DNA from: an uncultured Oscillospiraceae bacterium
GTDB taxonomy: Bacteria > Bacillota > Clostridia > Oscillospirales > Oscillospiraceae
Direction of reading: 5' to 3'
NCBI GenBank assembly: GCA_944387015.1
Contig: CALXDH010000001.1
Location: forward strand, 1-64,000
Length of the DNA stretch: 64,000 bases
A model generated the notes under the pieces. It did not search any database. It saw only the letters and a list, made by a program, of their open reading frames with translations, and was not told the DNA's origin. Shown piece after piece: positions 8,288 through 16,718 of the stretch (position 1 is the first letter of the stretch; the number at the start of each line of letters is the position of its first letter). The position numbers and the translations under genes were made by a program.

Positions 8288-9512
8288 ACGGATCACAGTG
8301 ATAGGCGGCGGTGCCGCCGGCATGATGGCCGCTATCACCGCGGCGGAGCGGGGGGCTCAGGTCACGCTGCTGGAACCCAACGAGCGGCTGGGCAAGAAGC
8401 TCAACATCACCGGAAAGGGCCGCTGCAACGTCACCAACAACGCGGGACTGGAGACGCTGCTGGCCAATGTACCCGGCAACGGAAAATTTCTGTACAGTGT
8501 CTTTTCCCGCTTTGACGGTCAGGACGCCATGGCCTTTTTTGAATCCCTGGGTGTCCCCCTGAAAACGGAGCGGGGCAATCGGGTCTTTCCCGTCAGTGAC
8601 CGCTCCTTTGACATCAGCGCCGCCCTGGAGCGTCGGCTCAAAGCGCTGCGGGTCCGTCTGGTCCGGGACCGGGCGATCCGGCTGGATATTGAGGAGGGCG
8701 TCATCCGCGGCGTGCAGGGGGAGCAGGGAAGCTACCCGGCGGAGGCGGTGATCCTGGCCACCGGCGGCGTCAGCTATCCCGCAACCGGCTCCACCGGCGA
8801 GGGGCACCGGATGGCAGAGGCCGCCGGCCACACGGTGACGCCCCTGCGGGGATCTTTGGTGCCACTGCGGGACTACGGTGCCTGCCGGGAACTGCAGGGA
8901 CTGAGCCTGCGGAACGTGGAACTGACGGTATTTGAAAACGACAAGAAGCTCTATTCGGACTTCGGAGAGCTGCTTTTTACCCACTTTGGCGTCAGCGGTC
9001 CGCTGGTGCTCTCGGCGTCCGCCCATATGCGGCGCTTCGGCCAAAAGAAATACCGGCTGGAGATCGATCTCAAGCCGGCGCTGGAGGAGACTCAGCTGGA
9101 CAAGCGGCTCCTCTCGGACTTTGCCAAGTACGCAAACCACGATTTCTGCAACGCGCTGGGCGACCTTCTGCCTCAGAAGATGATCCCGGTGGTGGTGCGG
9201 CTCTCGGCGATTCCGCCCCATGAAAAGGTCCACGATCTGACCCGGGAGCAGCGCCGGAATCTGGTGCATCTGCTCAAGCATTTCCCTGTGGACATCTCCG
9301 GTCCCTGTCCGGTGACGGACGCCATCGTCACCGCCGGGGGCATCAAGACCAAGGAGATCGATCCGAAAACCATGGAATCAAAGATTGTAAAGGGATTATA
9401 CTTTGCAGGCGAACTCATTGATGTGGACGCCTATACCGGCGGGTTCAACCTGCAGATCGCCTGGGCCACCGGGCGGGCGGCAGGCATGGCCGCCGCTGAG
9501 CAAGGAGAGTAA
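8280..9512 (+). CDS. NAD(P)/FAD-dependent oxidoreductase, HI0933/BaiN type
   Basis: 410 residues. The N-terminus has the dinucleotide-binding motif VIGGGAAGMMAA, then KLNITGKGRCNVTN typical of the HI0933 family, ATGGVSYPATGSTG in the middle, and the C-terminal FAD motif GLYFAGELIDVDAYTGGFNLQ. The family includes BaiN, implicated in bile acid dehydroxylation, but most members have no proven substrate. It overlaps the regulator by 8 bp and precedes cmk; this position before cmk-plsC-ispH is common in clostridia and suggests a housekeeping role. Confidence 0.92.
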   Translation: MSKRITVIGGGAAGMMAAITAAERGAQVTLLEPNERLGKKLNITGKGRCNVTNNAGLETLLANVPGNGKFLYSVFSRFDGQDAMAFFESLGVPLKTERGNRVFPVSDRSFDISAALERRLKALRVRLVRDRAIRLDIEEGVIRGVQGEQGSYPAEAVILATGGVSYPATGSTGEGHRMAEAAGHTVTPLRGSLVPLRDYGACRELQGLSLRNVELTVFENDKKLYSDFGELLFTHFGVSGPLVLSASAHMRRFGQKKYRLEIDLKPALEETQLDKRLLSDFAKYANHDFCNALGDLLPQKMIPVVVRLSAIPPHEKVHDLTREQRRNLVHLLKHFPVDISGPCPVTDAIVTAGGIKTKEIDPKTMESKIVKGLYFAGELIDVDAYTGGFNLQIAWATGRAAGMAAAEQGE

Positions 9513-9525
9513 GGAGAGAACAAGC

Positions 9526-10212
9526 ATGAACGAAACCCATCCCATCAGCATTGCCATCGACGGCCCCTCCGGTGCCGGAAAGAGCACGCTGGCCCGGCGG
9601 TTGGCGACAACACTTCGCTTTTTATATGTGGATACCGGTGCCATCTACCGGACCATTGCCTATTATACCTTTGCCAACCACCTGGATCCGGCGGATGAGG
9701 CGGCGGTGCTGGCAGCGCTGCCAAACATCCGCATCGAACTGCGCCATGACGCCGAGGGGCTGCAGCGTATGATTCTCAATGGAGAAGATGTGACAGATGC
9801 CATTCGCCTGCCTCAGATCTCCCAGTACGCCTCCGTGGTGTCCGCATATCCCGGTGTCCGGGCCTTTTTGCTGGAGATGCAGCGGGACTTTGCCCGGAAG
9901 GGCAGCGTCATCATGGATGGCCGGGATATTGGCACCGTGGTGCTGCCCCAGGCGGACGTGAAGATCTTCCTGACGGCCTCCCCGGAGGCCCGTGCCCGCC
10001 GCCGGTGCCTGGAGCTGGAGCAGCGGGGAACGCCGGAACCCTTTGATCAGGTGCTCTCGGAAATCCAGCAGCGGGACTGGGACGACTCCCACCGGGAGAC
10101 GGCCCCTCTGCGGCAGGCAGAGGACGCTGTGGTGGTGGACACCACGGAACTGAACTTTGAAGAAAGCCTGGCGGCGCTGTTGACGGTCGTCCGGGGAAAG
10201 GCGGCGCTATGA
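9526..10212 (+). CDS. cmk: Cytidylate kinase
   Basis: Phosphorylates CMP and dCMP with ATP. 228 residues. P-loop GPSGAGKST at residues 13-21, then VDTGAIYRT, the DGRDIGTVVLP substrate loop near 130, and the lid region with arginines SPEARARRR. ATG 9526 is preceded by AAGGAGAGAA. It overlaps the plsC start by 4 bp. Confidence 0.97.
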   Translation: MNETHPISIAIDGPSGAGKSTLARRLATTLRFLYVDTGAIYRTIAYYTFANHLDPADEAAVLAALPNIRIELRHDAEGLQRMILNGEDVTDAIRLPQISQYASVVSAYPGVRAFLLEMQRDFARKGSVIMDGRDIGTVVLPQADVKIFLTASPEARARRRCLELEQRGTPEPFDQVLSEIQQRDWDDSHRETAPLRQAEDAVVVDTTELNFEESLAALLTVVRGKAAL

Positions 10213-10853
10213 AACCCTTCAATCTCTTTTTTACTGTTGTCTACTATCTGGGACGCGCGTTGGTCAGTGTGCTCTTCCCGGCCACCGTGGAGGGACTGGA
10301 CCGGCTGCCTCGCAACGGCGTGCTGCTGTGTCCCAACCACTCCAGCAACTGGGACCCCATCCTAGTAGCCCTGCGGCTGCCGGTGAACTACCGGCTCCAC
10401 ATCATGGCCAAGGTGGATCTTTTCAAAAATCCGATTCTTGCCTGGATCCTGCGGCGGCTGGGCGCTTTCCCCGTCAGCCGGGGAAGCTCCGACATCCAGT
10501 CCGTCAAGACTGCTATGCAGGCCATCAAATCCGGCGACAACCTGTTGATCTTCCCGGAGGGCACTACCATCCACAACGGCATCGGCTATGTGGACGGCCT
10601 GCCGGCCCATGCCAAGGCCGGTGTGGCGGTGATCGGCGTACGTACCGGGGCCACGCTGGTGCCCGTGTTCGTGGACGGCCCCAAGAAGCCCTTCCGCCGG
10701 ACCCGGATCATCTTCGGCGAGCCCTATACACCGGTGTATACCGGCCGCCACGGAACCTCTGAGGAAATGCAGAAGATCGCAGACGATATTCTGGCTGCCG
10801 CCTATGCCCTGGGCGGTCAGGCCGTGGGAGGGAAGCCGCTGTGCGACGAGTGA
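10209..10853 (+). CDS. plsC: 1-acyl-sn-glycerol-3-phosphate acyltransferase
   Basis: Makes phosphatidic acid from lysophosphatidate at the membrane. 214 residues. The catalytic Hx4D is H44-SSNW-D49 in CPNHSSNWDP, and the substrate motif FPEGT is near residue 117. One N-terminal hydrophobic segment is visible. It overlaps cmk (4 bp) and the ispH fusion (13 bp), so translation is probably coupled. Confidence 0.95.
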   Translation: MKPFNLFFTVVYYLGRALVSVLFPATVEGLDRLPRNGVLLCPNHSSNWDPILVALRLPVNYRLHIMAKVDLFKNPILAWILRRLGAFPVSRGSSDIQSVKTAMQAIKSGDNLLIFPEGTTIHNGIGYVDGLPAHAKAGVAVIGVRTGATLVPVFVDGPKKPFRRTRIIFGEPYTPVYTGRHGTSEEMQKIADDILAAAYALGGQAVGGKPLCDE

Positions 10854-12805
10854 TCCTGGCCGAGAGCGCCGGCTTTTGCTATGGTGTCCGCCGGGCCGTG
10901 AAGCTGGCGGAGGAGACCGCGGCGGCCACTGCCGGCGGGTGCCGGATGCTGGGGGACCTGATCCACAATGCCCATGTGGTGGAGGATCTGGCTCGGCAAG
11001 GCGTCCGCAAGGTATCCGGCAGCGGGGAGCTGACGGCAGAGGACACCGTCATCATCCGCTCCCACGGGGAGCTCAAGAGCGTATTGGATGAGCTGGAACA
11101 GCGGGGCATCCGCTGCGTCAACGCTACCTGTCCCAACGTCATGCGTATCCAGACCCTGGTGGCCCAGGCAGAGCAGGAGGGACGCCGGGCCGCCATCATT
11201 GGCGAGCCCCACCATCCGGAGGTGATGGGCGTGGCCAGCTGGTGCCAGGATCCTCTGATCTTCGACGGGCCGGAGGCGGTCCGCACCTGGCTTGCCAAGG
11301 ACGAAAAACACCGCGAAATCCCCCTGACAGTGGTGGCTCAGACCACGTGTATCCGAAAACTTTTTGAAACTTCTTCAGAAATTCTGAAAAAAGAGTGTAC
11401 AAACGTAAAATTATTTGATACAATATGCAATGCTACGCATAAACGTCAAACCGAGGCGGCGGAAATTGCCTCCAAAGTGGACGTGATGGTCGTGGTGGGA
11501 GACTGTAAAAGCGCAAACACCAAACATTTGACAGAAATTTGTAAGATGAGCTGCCCCCGGGTTTTCCAGGTGGAAGATGCGGACGGGCTCTCGCCGGATT
11601 GGTTCAATGGTTGCTCTGTTGCGGGTCTTACGGCCGGTGCCTCCACGCCTGCGGGCATCATTAAGGAGGTATATGCAACGATGAGCGAAGAAATCAAAGC
11701 GGCCGAGGGCAAAGAGGAGTCCTTCGAGGAATTACTGAATCAGTCTTTTAAAACTTTAAATACAGGAGAGAAGGTCACCGGTATTGTCACGGCCATCACC
11801 CCCACCGAGGTCCAGGTGGATGTGGGTGCCAAGCAGGCTGCGTACATCAAGCTCAGCGAGCTGAGCGACGATCCCAGCGTCAAGCCCGAGGACGTGGTGA
11901 AGGTCGGCGATGAGATCGAGACCTATATCGTCCGTGTCAACGACATCGAGGGCTATGCTGAGCTGAGCAAGAAGCGCCTGGATGCCGTGAAGGTCTGGGA
12001 GAATATCGAGCAGGCCGTGGAAGAGAAGACGATTCTCGAAGGCGTTGTCACCGAAGAGAACAAGGGCGGCATCGTGGTTTCCGTCAAGGGCGTGCGGGTG
12101 TTCGTTCCCGCTTCCCAGAGCGGCCAGCCCCGCGGCGCTGACCTGTCCAAGATGATCAAGCAGAAGGTCCAGCTGCGCATTACCGAGGTCAACCGTGCCC
12201 GCCGCCGCGTGGTGGGTTCCATCCGCTCCGTCACCGATGAGGCCCGCAAGGCCGCGCAGGACGAGCTGTGGGCCAACATCGAGGTCGGCAAGCACTACAC
12301 CGGCACCGTCAAGTCCATGACCAGCTACGGCGTGTTCGTGGACATCGGCGGCGTGGACGGCATGGTCCACATCTCCGAGCTGAGCTGGAGCCGCATCAAG
12401 ACTCCCGCCGAGGTCTGCAAGGTGGGTGACACCCTGGATGTGTACGTCATCTCCTACGACCCCGAAAAGCGCAAGATCTCTCTGGGCGTCAAGGATCGCA
12501 GCATCGATCCCTGGCAGGTGTTCATGGACAAGTATCAGGTTGGTGATGTGGCCTCCGTGCGCATCGTCAAGCTGATGAGCTTCGGCGCCTTCGCCGAGGT
12601 CGTTCCCGGCGTGGACGGCCTGATCCACATCTCCCAGATTGCGGATCGCCGCATCGAGAAGCCGGAGGACGTCCTGTCCGAGGGCCAGATCGTCGACGCC
12701 AAGATCACCGCTATCGACGAGGAGAAGCAGAAGATCTCCCTGTCCATCCGTGCGCTGCTGGGCACTTCCGCTGAGGAAGATGTCCCCGCCGAGGACGAGG
12801 AGTAA
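10841..12805 (+). CDS. ispH: Bifunctional IspH / ribosomal protein S1 fusion
   Basis: 654 residues. Residues 1-280 are 4-hydroxy-3-methylbut-2-enyl diphosphate reductase, the last MEP-pathway step; the three [4Fe-4S] cysteines are C13, C97 and C196. Residues 281-654 are S1-like, with four S1 RNA-binding repeats (about 306-375, 390-455, 478-545 and 563-632). The GTG start overlaps plsC by 13 bp. Such fusions are known in clostridia. The IspH half has an AT-rich patch (about 11350-11450) with promoter-like sequence, and AAGGAGG before an in-frame ATG at 11681, so a free S1 form is possible (inference). A terminator follows. Confidence 0.96.
   Translation: MRRVILAESAGFCYGVRRAVKLAEETAAATAGGCRMLGDLIHNAHVVEDLARQGVRKVSGSGELTAEDTVIIRSHGELKSVLDELEQRGIRCVNATCPNVMRIQTLVAQAEQEGRRAAIIGEPHHPEVMGVASWCQDPLIFDGPEAVRTWLAKDEKHREIPLTVVAQTTCIRKLFETSSEILKKECTNVKLFDTICNATHKRQTEAAEIASKVDVMVVVGDCKSANTKHLTEICKMSCPRVFQVEDADGLSPDWFNGCSVAGLTAGASTPAGIIKEVYATMSEEIKAAEGKEESFEELLNQSFKTLNTGEKVTGIVTAITPTEVQVDVGAKQAAYIKLSELSDDPSVKPEDVVKVGDEIETYIVRVNDIEGYAELSKKRLDAVKVWENIEQAVEEKTILEGVVTEENKGGIVVSVKGVRVFVPASQSGQPRGADLSKMIKQKVQLRITEVNRARRRVVGSIRSVTDEARKAAQDELWANIEVGKHYTGTVKSMTSYGVFVDIGGVDGMVHISELSWSRIKTPAEVCKVGDTLDVYVISYDPEKRKISLGVKDRSIDPWQVFMDKYQVGDVASVRIVKLMSFGAFAEVVPGVDGLIHISQIADRRIEKPEDVLSEGQIVDAKITAIDEEKQKISLSIRALLGTSAEEDVPAEDEE
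11396..11424 (+). promoter_or_regulatory. Possible internal promoter for the S1 part
   Basis: TGTACA (11396-11401), 17-bp spacer, TACAAT (11419-11424) with TGA before it (extended -10), in an AT-rich patch inside the IspH-coding half. The -35 is poor, so the call is weak. Confidence 0.35.
11663..11683 (+). promoter_or_regulatory. Possible internal ribosome site and start for free S1
   Basis: AAGGAGG at 11663-11669 lies 11 bp before an in-frame ATG at 11681, exactly at the IspH/S1 junction (residue 281). The AAGGAGG also encodes the conserved IspH C-terminal IIKEV, so it could be chance. Confidence 0.4.
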
Positions 12806-12821
12806 GATTCTCATCCAACAT

Positions 12822-12854
12822 AAAGAGGCAGTCCCCTGGGGCTGCCTCTTTTTT
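12822..12854 (+). terminator. Intrinsic terminator after ispH-rpsA
   Basis: AAAGAGGCAGTCCCC pairs with GGGGCTGCCTCTTT almost perfectly, followed by T residues. Confidence 0.92.
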
Positions 12855-12886
12855 CGAAAAAAATGTGATTTTTTTGACAAGCCCCA

Positions 12887-12915
12887 TTGCATTTCTTGAC
12901 TGACCATGATATAAT
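12887..12915 (+). promoter_or_regulatory. Sigma-A promoter of the CoA-transferase gene
   Basis: TTGCAT (12887-12892), 17-bp spacer, TATAAT (12910-12915) preceded by TGA (extended -10). A leader of about 65 bases follows. Confidence 0.78.
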
Positions 12916-12985
12916 CCTGGCAGCAAGAGGTCTGACTACGCCATACTGATGTCATACAACATAATGATCAACGGGAGGAAGTATC

Positions 12986-14332
12986 ATGAGCTATCAGGAG
13001 GAATACCAGCAGAAGCTGACTACGGCGGAGAAAGCCGTCGCATGTGTGGACTCCGGCATGTGGCTGGATTACGGCTGGAGCGTTTGCACCCCGGTGGCGC
13101 TGGATAAGGCGCTGGCCCAGCGGATGGAGGGCCTGACGGACGTCAATATCCGCGGCGGCATCTTGACCCACCGTCCTGCCATTTTCGATGTTCCCAACGC
13201 GGCTGAACACTTTGCCTGGAATTCCTGGCATATGAGCGGCGTGGAGCGCAAGGCCGTCAAGGAGGGATTTTCCTACTACATCCCCCTGCGGTATTCCGAA
13301 CTGCCCGGCTATTATCGCAACTGCATCAAGTCTGTGGATGTTGCCATGTTCCAAGTGCCTCCCATGGATGAGCACGGCTGGTTCAACTTCGGCCCCGGCG
13401 GTTCCCACATGAAGGCCGTGTGCGAAGTGGCCAAGAAGGTCATCGTGGAAGTCAACAAGAACATCCCTGTCTGTCTGGGCGGTTTCGACAACTGCATCCA
13501 CATCAGTGACGTGGATATGATCGTGGAAGGCGACAACCCGGTGATGGACGAACTGGGCGGCGGCGGTGAGCCCTCCGACGTGGATATGGCTGTGGCCAAG
13601 CTGGTGGTGCCCGAGATCCCCGACGGTGCCTGCCTGCAGCTGGGCATCGGCTCCATGCCCAATGCCATCGGCAAGATGATCGCTGAGTCCGATCTGAAGG
13701 ATCTGGGCGTGCATACCGAGATGTACGTAGACGCCTTCGTGGATATGTCCAAGGCTGGTCGTATCACGGGCCTGCGCAAGCCCTTCGACCGGGGCCGTCA
13801 GACCTACGCCTTTGCTGCGGGCACGCAGAAGCTCTACGACTTCCTGAACAACAACCCCGAGTGCATGGCCGCACCTGTGAGCTATGTCAACGACATCGCC
13901 CGGGTGTCCCAGATCGATAACTTCATCTCCATCAACGGCGCGGTGGACATCGATCTCTATGGCCAGGTCTCTTCCGAGTCCTCCGGTACCCACCACATCT
14001 CCGGCGCCGGCGGACAGCAGGACTTCGTCATGGGCGCTTACCTGGCCAAGGGTGGCAAGAGCTTCATCTGCTGCTCCTCCTCCTTCATGGACAAGAAGAG
14101 CGGCCAGCTCAAGTCCCGTATCCGTCCCACGCTGCTGGAGGGCTCCGTGGTCACCGCCACCCGCACCAACCTCCACTGGATCGTGACGGAGTACGGCAAG
14201 TTCAACGTCAAGGGCAAGTCCACCTGGGAGCGTGCCGAGGGCCTCATCTCCATCGCTCATCCCCAGTTCCGGGAGGAGCTGATCGCTGAGGCAGAGAAGA
14301 TGCACATCTGGCGTCGTTCCAACAAGAAGTAA
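12986..14332 (+). CDS. Acetyl-CoA hydrolase/transferase family (butyryl- or 4-hydroxybutyrate-CoA transferase)
   Basis: 448 residues. It moves CoA between acyl groups, with acetate as likely acceptor. The probable catalytic Glu is E245 in LGVHTEM, close to the position known in clostridial 4-hydroxybutyrate CoA-transferase (about 238). Other family blocks are [16 protein letters not shown] and [12 protein letters not shown]. The opening strongly recalls butyryl-CoA:acetate CoA-transferase of gut butyrate producers. It stands alone with its own promoter and GGGAGGAAG ribosome site. Exact substrate cannot be decided between butyryl- and 4-hydroxybutyryl-CoA. Confidence 0.88.
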   Translation: MSYQEEYQQKLTTAEKAVACVDSGMWLDYGWSVCTPVALDKALAQRMEGLTDVNIRGGILTHRPAIFDVPNAAEHFAWNSWHMSGVERKAVKEGFSYYIPLRYSELPGYYRNCIKSVDVAMFQVPPMDEHGWFNFGPGGSHMKAVCEVAKKVIVEVNKNIPVCLGGFDNCIHISDVDMIVEGDNPVMDELGGGGEPSDVDMAVAKLVVPEIPDGACLQLGIGSMPNAIGKMIAESDLKDLGVHTEMYVDAFVDMSKAGRITGLRKPFDRGRQTYAFAAGTQKLYDFLNNNPECMAAPVSYVNDIARVSQIDNFISINGAVDIDLYGQVSSESSGTHHISGAGGQQDFVMGAYLAKGGKSFICCSSSFMDKKSGQLKSRIRPTLLEGSVVTATRTNLHWIVTEYGKFNVKGKSTWERAEGLISIAHPQFREELIAEAEKMHIWRRSNKK

Positions 14333-14347
14333 TTTCCAAACCCCAGA

Positions 14348-14382
14348 CCCCCGGCAGACCTAGCGGCCCGCCGGGGGCCTTT
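14348..14382 (+). terminator. Hairpin after CoA-transferase gene, weak T tract
   Basis: CCCCCGGC (14348-14355) pairs with GCCGGGGG (14370-14377), followed only by CCTTTCC. A likely terminator, imperfect tail. Confidence 0.6.
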
Positions 14383-14405
14383 CCATTCAAAATTTGGGGA
14401 ACAGC

Positions 14406-14434
14406 TTGTCAAGCGGGAAAAGACCCTGTATAAT
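14406..14434 (+). promoter_or_regulatory. Sigma-A promoter of carD-ispD-ispF
   Basis: TTGTCA (14406-14411), 17-bp spacer, TATAAT (14429-14434). Near-consensus. Confidence 0.85.
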
Positions 14435-14511
14435 AAAAATCAGATATACAGGTTGCGACGGAAGTAATGGGGACGGGACCCGGCTAAACGGCCGGAGGGA
14501 AGGAGTTCGCC

Positions 14512-15003
14512 ATGTTCAGCGTTGGAGATCTGGTAGTCCACCCGATGCACGGAGCCGGCGTCATCGACGACATCGTGCGGGAGCGGGTGGCGGGCAGCAC
14601 GCAGGAGTATTATGTCTTCAAGATGCCTGTGGGAGGTTTGCTGCTGAAGATTCCCATCGCAAAGAGCCAGCTTATCGGCCTGCGCGCCATCATCGGACGG
14701 GCGGAGGCGGAGCAGCTCATCAGCTCCATCCCGGAAATCGCCGTGGATCAGGACAGCAACTGGAATAAACGCTACCGGGAGAATCTGGAACGGCTGAAAA
14801 GCGGTGATTTATACCAGGTAGCCCGGGTCATCAAGGGTTTGATGCACCGGGACCGGCGCCGGGGCCTGTCCACCGGGGAGCGGAAAATGCTCCACGCTGC
14901 ACGGCAGATCCTGCTCTCGGAACTGGTTTTATCCGAGCATGAAGCATATGATGTCATGGAGACCCGGGTGGACCGGGCCATGATGCAGTCCCCGGCGCAG
15001 TAG
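14512..15003 (+). CDS. CarD family transcriptional regulator
   Basis: 163 residues. The N-terminal half is the RNA-polymerase-interacting Tudor-like domain (FSVGDLVVHPMHGAGVI at residues 2-18; KIPIAKSQLIGLR), and the C-terminal half is helical. CarD/CdnL proteins bind the polymerase beta subunit and steady the open complex, often at rRNA promoters. GGAAGGAG precedes ATG 14512. It heads an operon with ispD and ispF, a common clostridial order. Confidence 0.92.
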   Translation: MFSVGDLVVHPMHGAGVIDDIVRERVAGSTQEYYVFKMPVGGLLLKIPIAKSQLIGLRAIIGRAEAEQLISSIPEIAVDQDSNWNKRYRENLERLKSGDLYQVARVIKGLMHRDRRRGLSTGERKMLHAARQILLSELVLSEHEAYDVMETRVDRAMMQSPAQ

Positions 15004-15019
15004 AGAGGATTGGAATGGC

Positions 15020-15751
15020 ATGATCCCATTTTTCAAAAAGATCCGGGCGGCCCAGCGACCCCGCTGTGCCGCCTTAGTTGCGGCTGCCGGAAGTTCCAGC
15101 CGTATGGGCGGTATCAATAAGCTGCTTGAGCCTCTGGACGGTATCCCGGTATTGGTGCGGACTCTTACCGCCCTGGAGCGGGCTCAGCGGGTGGACAGTA
15201 TCGTCATCGCTACCCGGGAGGAGGACCTCATCACCGTCTCCCAGCTGTGCAAGACCTACGGCATCACCAAGTGCAAAAAAGTGATCCGGGGCGGGGAAGA
15301 CCGGGAGCACTCCGTACTGCTGGCGGCACTGGAGGCGGATCCGGACACGGAGCTGCTGGCCGTCCAGGACGGCGCCCGGCCGCTGGTGTCACCGGACCTG
15401 ATCGACCGGGTGATCGAGGCGGCTCAGCGCTGCGGCGCCGCGGCGCCCGCCGTTCCCGTGAAGGACACCGTCAAGACCGTCCGGGAGGACGGGGCCGTGG
15501 AGGAGACGCTGGAGCGCAGCCGTCTGCGGGCGGTGCAGACCCCCCAGGTATTTGAGGCATCTTTGCTCAAGGCCGCGCTGCAGGCAGCGCTGGAAGAGGG
15601 TGCCGCCCTCACCGATGACTGCTCCGCCGTGGAGCGGCTGGGGAAGGTGGTCTACCTGATTGAAGGGGAGGAGACCAATCTAAAAATCACCACGCCTACC
15701 GACCTGATTTTGGCGGAGGCGCTGCTGGCAGCGGAGGAGGATGTGCGATGA
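15020..15751 (+). CDS. ispD: 2-C-methyl-D-erythritol 4-phosphate cytidylyltransferase
   Basis: Third MEP-pathway step: adds CMP to methylerythritol phosphate. 243 residues. The nucleotide-binding start is [14 protein letters not shown] (about 18-31), with [11 protein letters not shown] and [14 protein letters not shown] further on. It begins 16 bp after carD and overlaps ispF by 4 bp. Confidence 0.96.
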   Translation: MIPFFKKIRAAQRPRCAALVAAAGSSSRMGGINKLLEPLDGIPVLVRTLTALERAQRVDSIVIATREEDLITVSQLCKTYGITKCKKVIRGGEDREHSVLLAALEADPDTELLAVQDGARPLVSPDLIDRVIEAAQRCGAAAPAVPVKDTVKTVREDGAVEETLERSRLRAVQTPQVFEASLLKAALQAALEEGAALTDDCSAVERLGKVVYLIEGEETNLKITTPTDLILAEALLAAEEDVR

Positions 15752-16233
15752 CACCACTGCGGATCGGACACGGATATGACGTCCATCAGCTGACGGAGGG
15801 CCGGAAGCTGATCCTGGGCGGCGTGGAGATCTCCTATGAGCGGGGCCTTCTGGGCCACTCCGACGCGGACGTACTGACCCATGCCGTCATGGACGCCCTT
15901 ACCGGGGCCGCCCGGCTGGGGGACATCGGCCAGCTCTTCCCGGACACGGACCCGGCTTATGCGGGGGCCTCCAGCCTGGGCCTTCTGGCACAGGTGGGCC
16001 GGCTGTTGCGTGAGAAAGGCTACACCGTGGTGAATATCGACGCTACGCTGATCGCCCAGGCTCCCAAGGTAGGGCCCTACAAGCAGCAGATGGCCCGGAA
16101 TCTGGCTCAGGCTTTGGGAATCAGCCCCGAGCAGGTCAATGTCAAGGCCACCACCGAGGAGCATCTGGGTTTTACCGGGGACGGCTCCGGTATGGCCGCT
16201 CATGCCGTGGTTCTGGTGGAGCAAATACAGTGA
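15748..16233 (+). CDS. ispF: 2-C-methyl-D-erythritol 2,4-cyclodiphosphate synthase
   Basis: Cyclises CDP-methylerythritol phosphate and releases CMP. 161 residues, the usual size. Metal ligands are in GHGYDVHQL (D11, H13), with [12 protein letters not shown] and the C-terminal [16 protein letters not shown]. It overlaps ispD by 4 bp and is the last gene before a structured gap. Confidence 0.97.
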   Translation: MTPLRIGHGYDVHQLTEGRKLILGGVEISYERGLLGHSDADVLTHAVMDALTGAARLGDIGQLFPDTDPAYAGASSLGLLAQVGRLLREKGYTVVNIDATLIAQAPKVGPYKQQMARNLAQALGISPEQVNVKATTEEHLGFTGDGSGMAAHAVVLVEQIQ

Positions 16234-16240
16234 GCATCAC

Positions 16241-16276
16241 AGCGATGCGGAGACATGCGCTCCGCGTCGCTGTTTT
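16241..16276 (+). terminator. Hairpin after ispF, possible terminator
   Basis: AGCGATGCGGAG (16241-16252) pairs with CTCCGCGTCGCT (16260-16271) with one G-U pair, then GTTTTCC. It is 8 bp after the ispF stop; the T tract is short. Confidence 0.55.
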
Positions 16277-16427
16277 CCTGTCTGGAATCACTAAAAGAAG
16301 GTGGCTTCCCAAAAGGTCCCATCCGACCCTGTTTTCGGAGCGGCAGAAGGCTCCTGTCCCGCGTCAGAGATGTGGTTCCCCAGATCAGTGGTGTCCCTGC
16401 CGGAAATCTTTTTGACACCTTCCCTGT

Positions 16428-16445
16428 CCCATCCCATAGGATGGG
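16428..16445 (+). promoter_or_regulatory. Hairpin just before the DUF3343 ribosome site
   Basis: CCCATCC, loop CATA, GGATGGG: a 7-bp perfect stem ending 5 bases before AGGAGG (16451-16456). It may affect translation of the next two genes; no ligand is known. Confidence 0.35.
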
Positions 16446-16463
16446 GGGAGAGGAGGAGTGTCT

Positions 16464-16718
16464 GTGGAGAACTATCTCATCATCGCCCGCTCGGTAACCT
16501 ATGCCCAGCGGATGCAGAACGTGCTGGGCCGGGCGGGGATCCGCTGCCGGATCTTCCGTGCCCCCCGGGACCTGACAGATCTGGGCTGCGCCTATGCGGT
16601 ACAGATCCAGGCGGGGGATCTTTCCAGAGCCCTGACCACCCTGCACCGGGCATCGTTGGACCCGGTCCAGATTTTCATGACGCAGCAAAAGGGTCTCTAC
16701 CGCGAGGTGGAGCCATGA
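16464..16718 (+). CDS. DUF3343 protein, putative Se/S carrier
   Basis: 84 residues from GTG 16464, chosen because AGGAGG (16451-16456) is 7 bp upstream; GTG 16458 is too close to it. Sequence features: NYLIIARSVTYAQRMQNVL at the N-terminus and a C-terminal MTQQKGLYREV. DUF3343 proteins have been proposed as selenium or sulfur carriers because they sit beside cysteine-desulfurase-like genes, as here: the next gene starts within its stop codon (ATGA). One Cys lies in GIRCRIFRAPRDL and another in DLGCAYAV. Function is inferred only. Confidence 0.75.
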   Translation: MENYLIIARSVTYAQRMQNVLGRAGIRCRIFRAPRDLTDLGCAYAVQIQAGDLSRALTTLHRASLDPVQIFMTQQKGLYREVEP

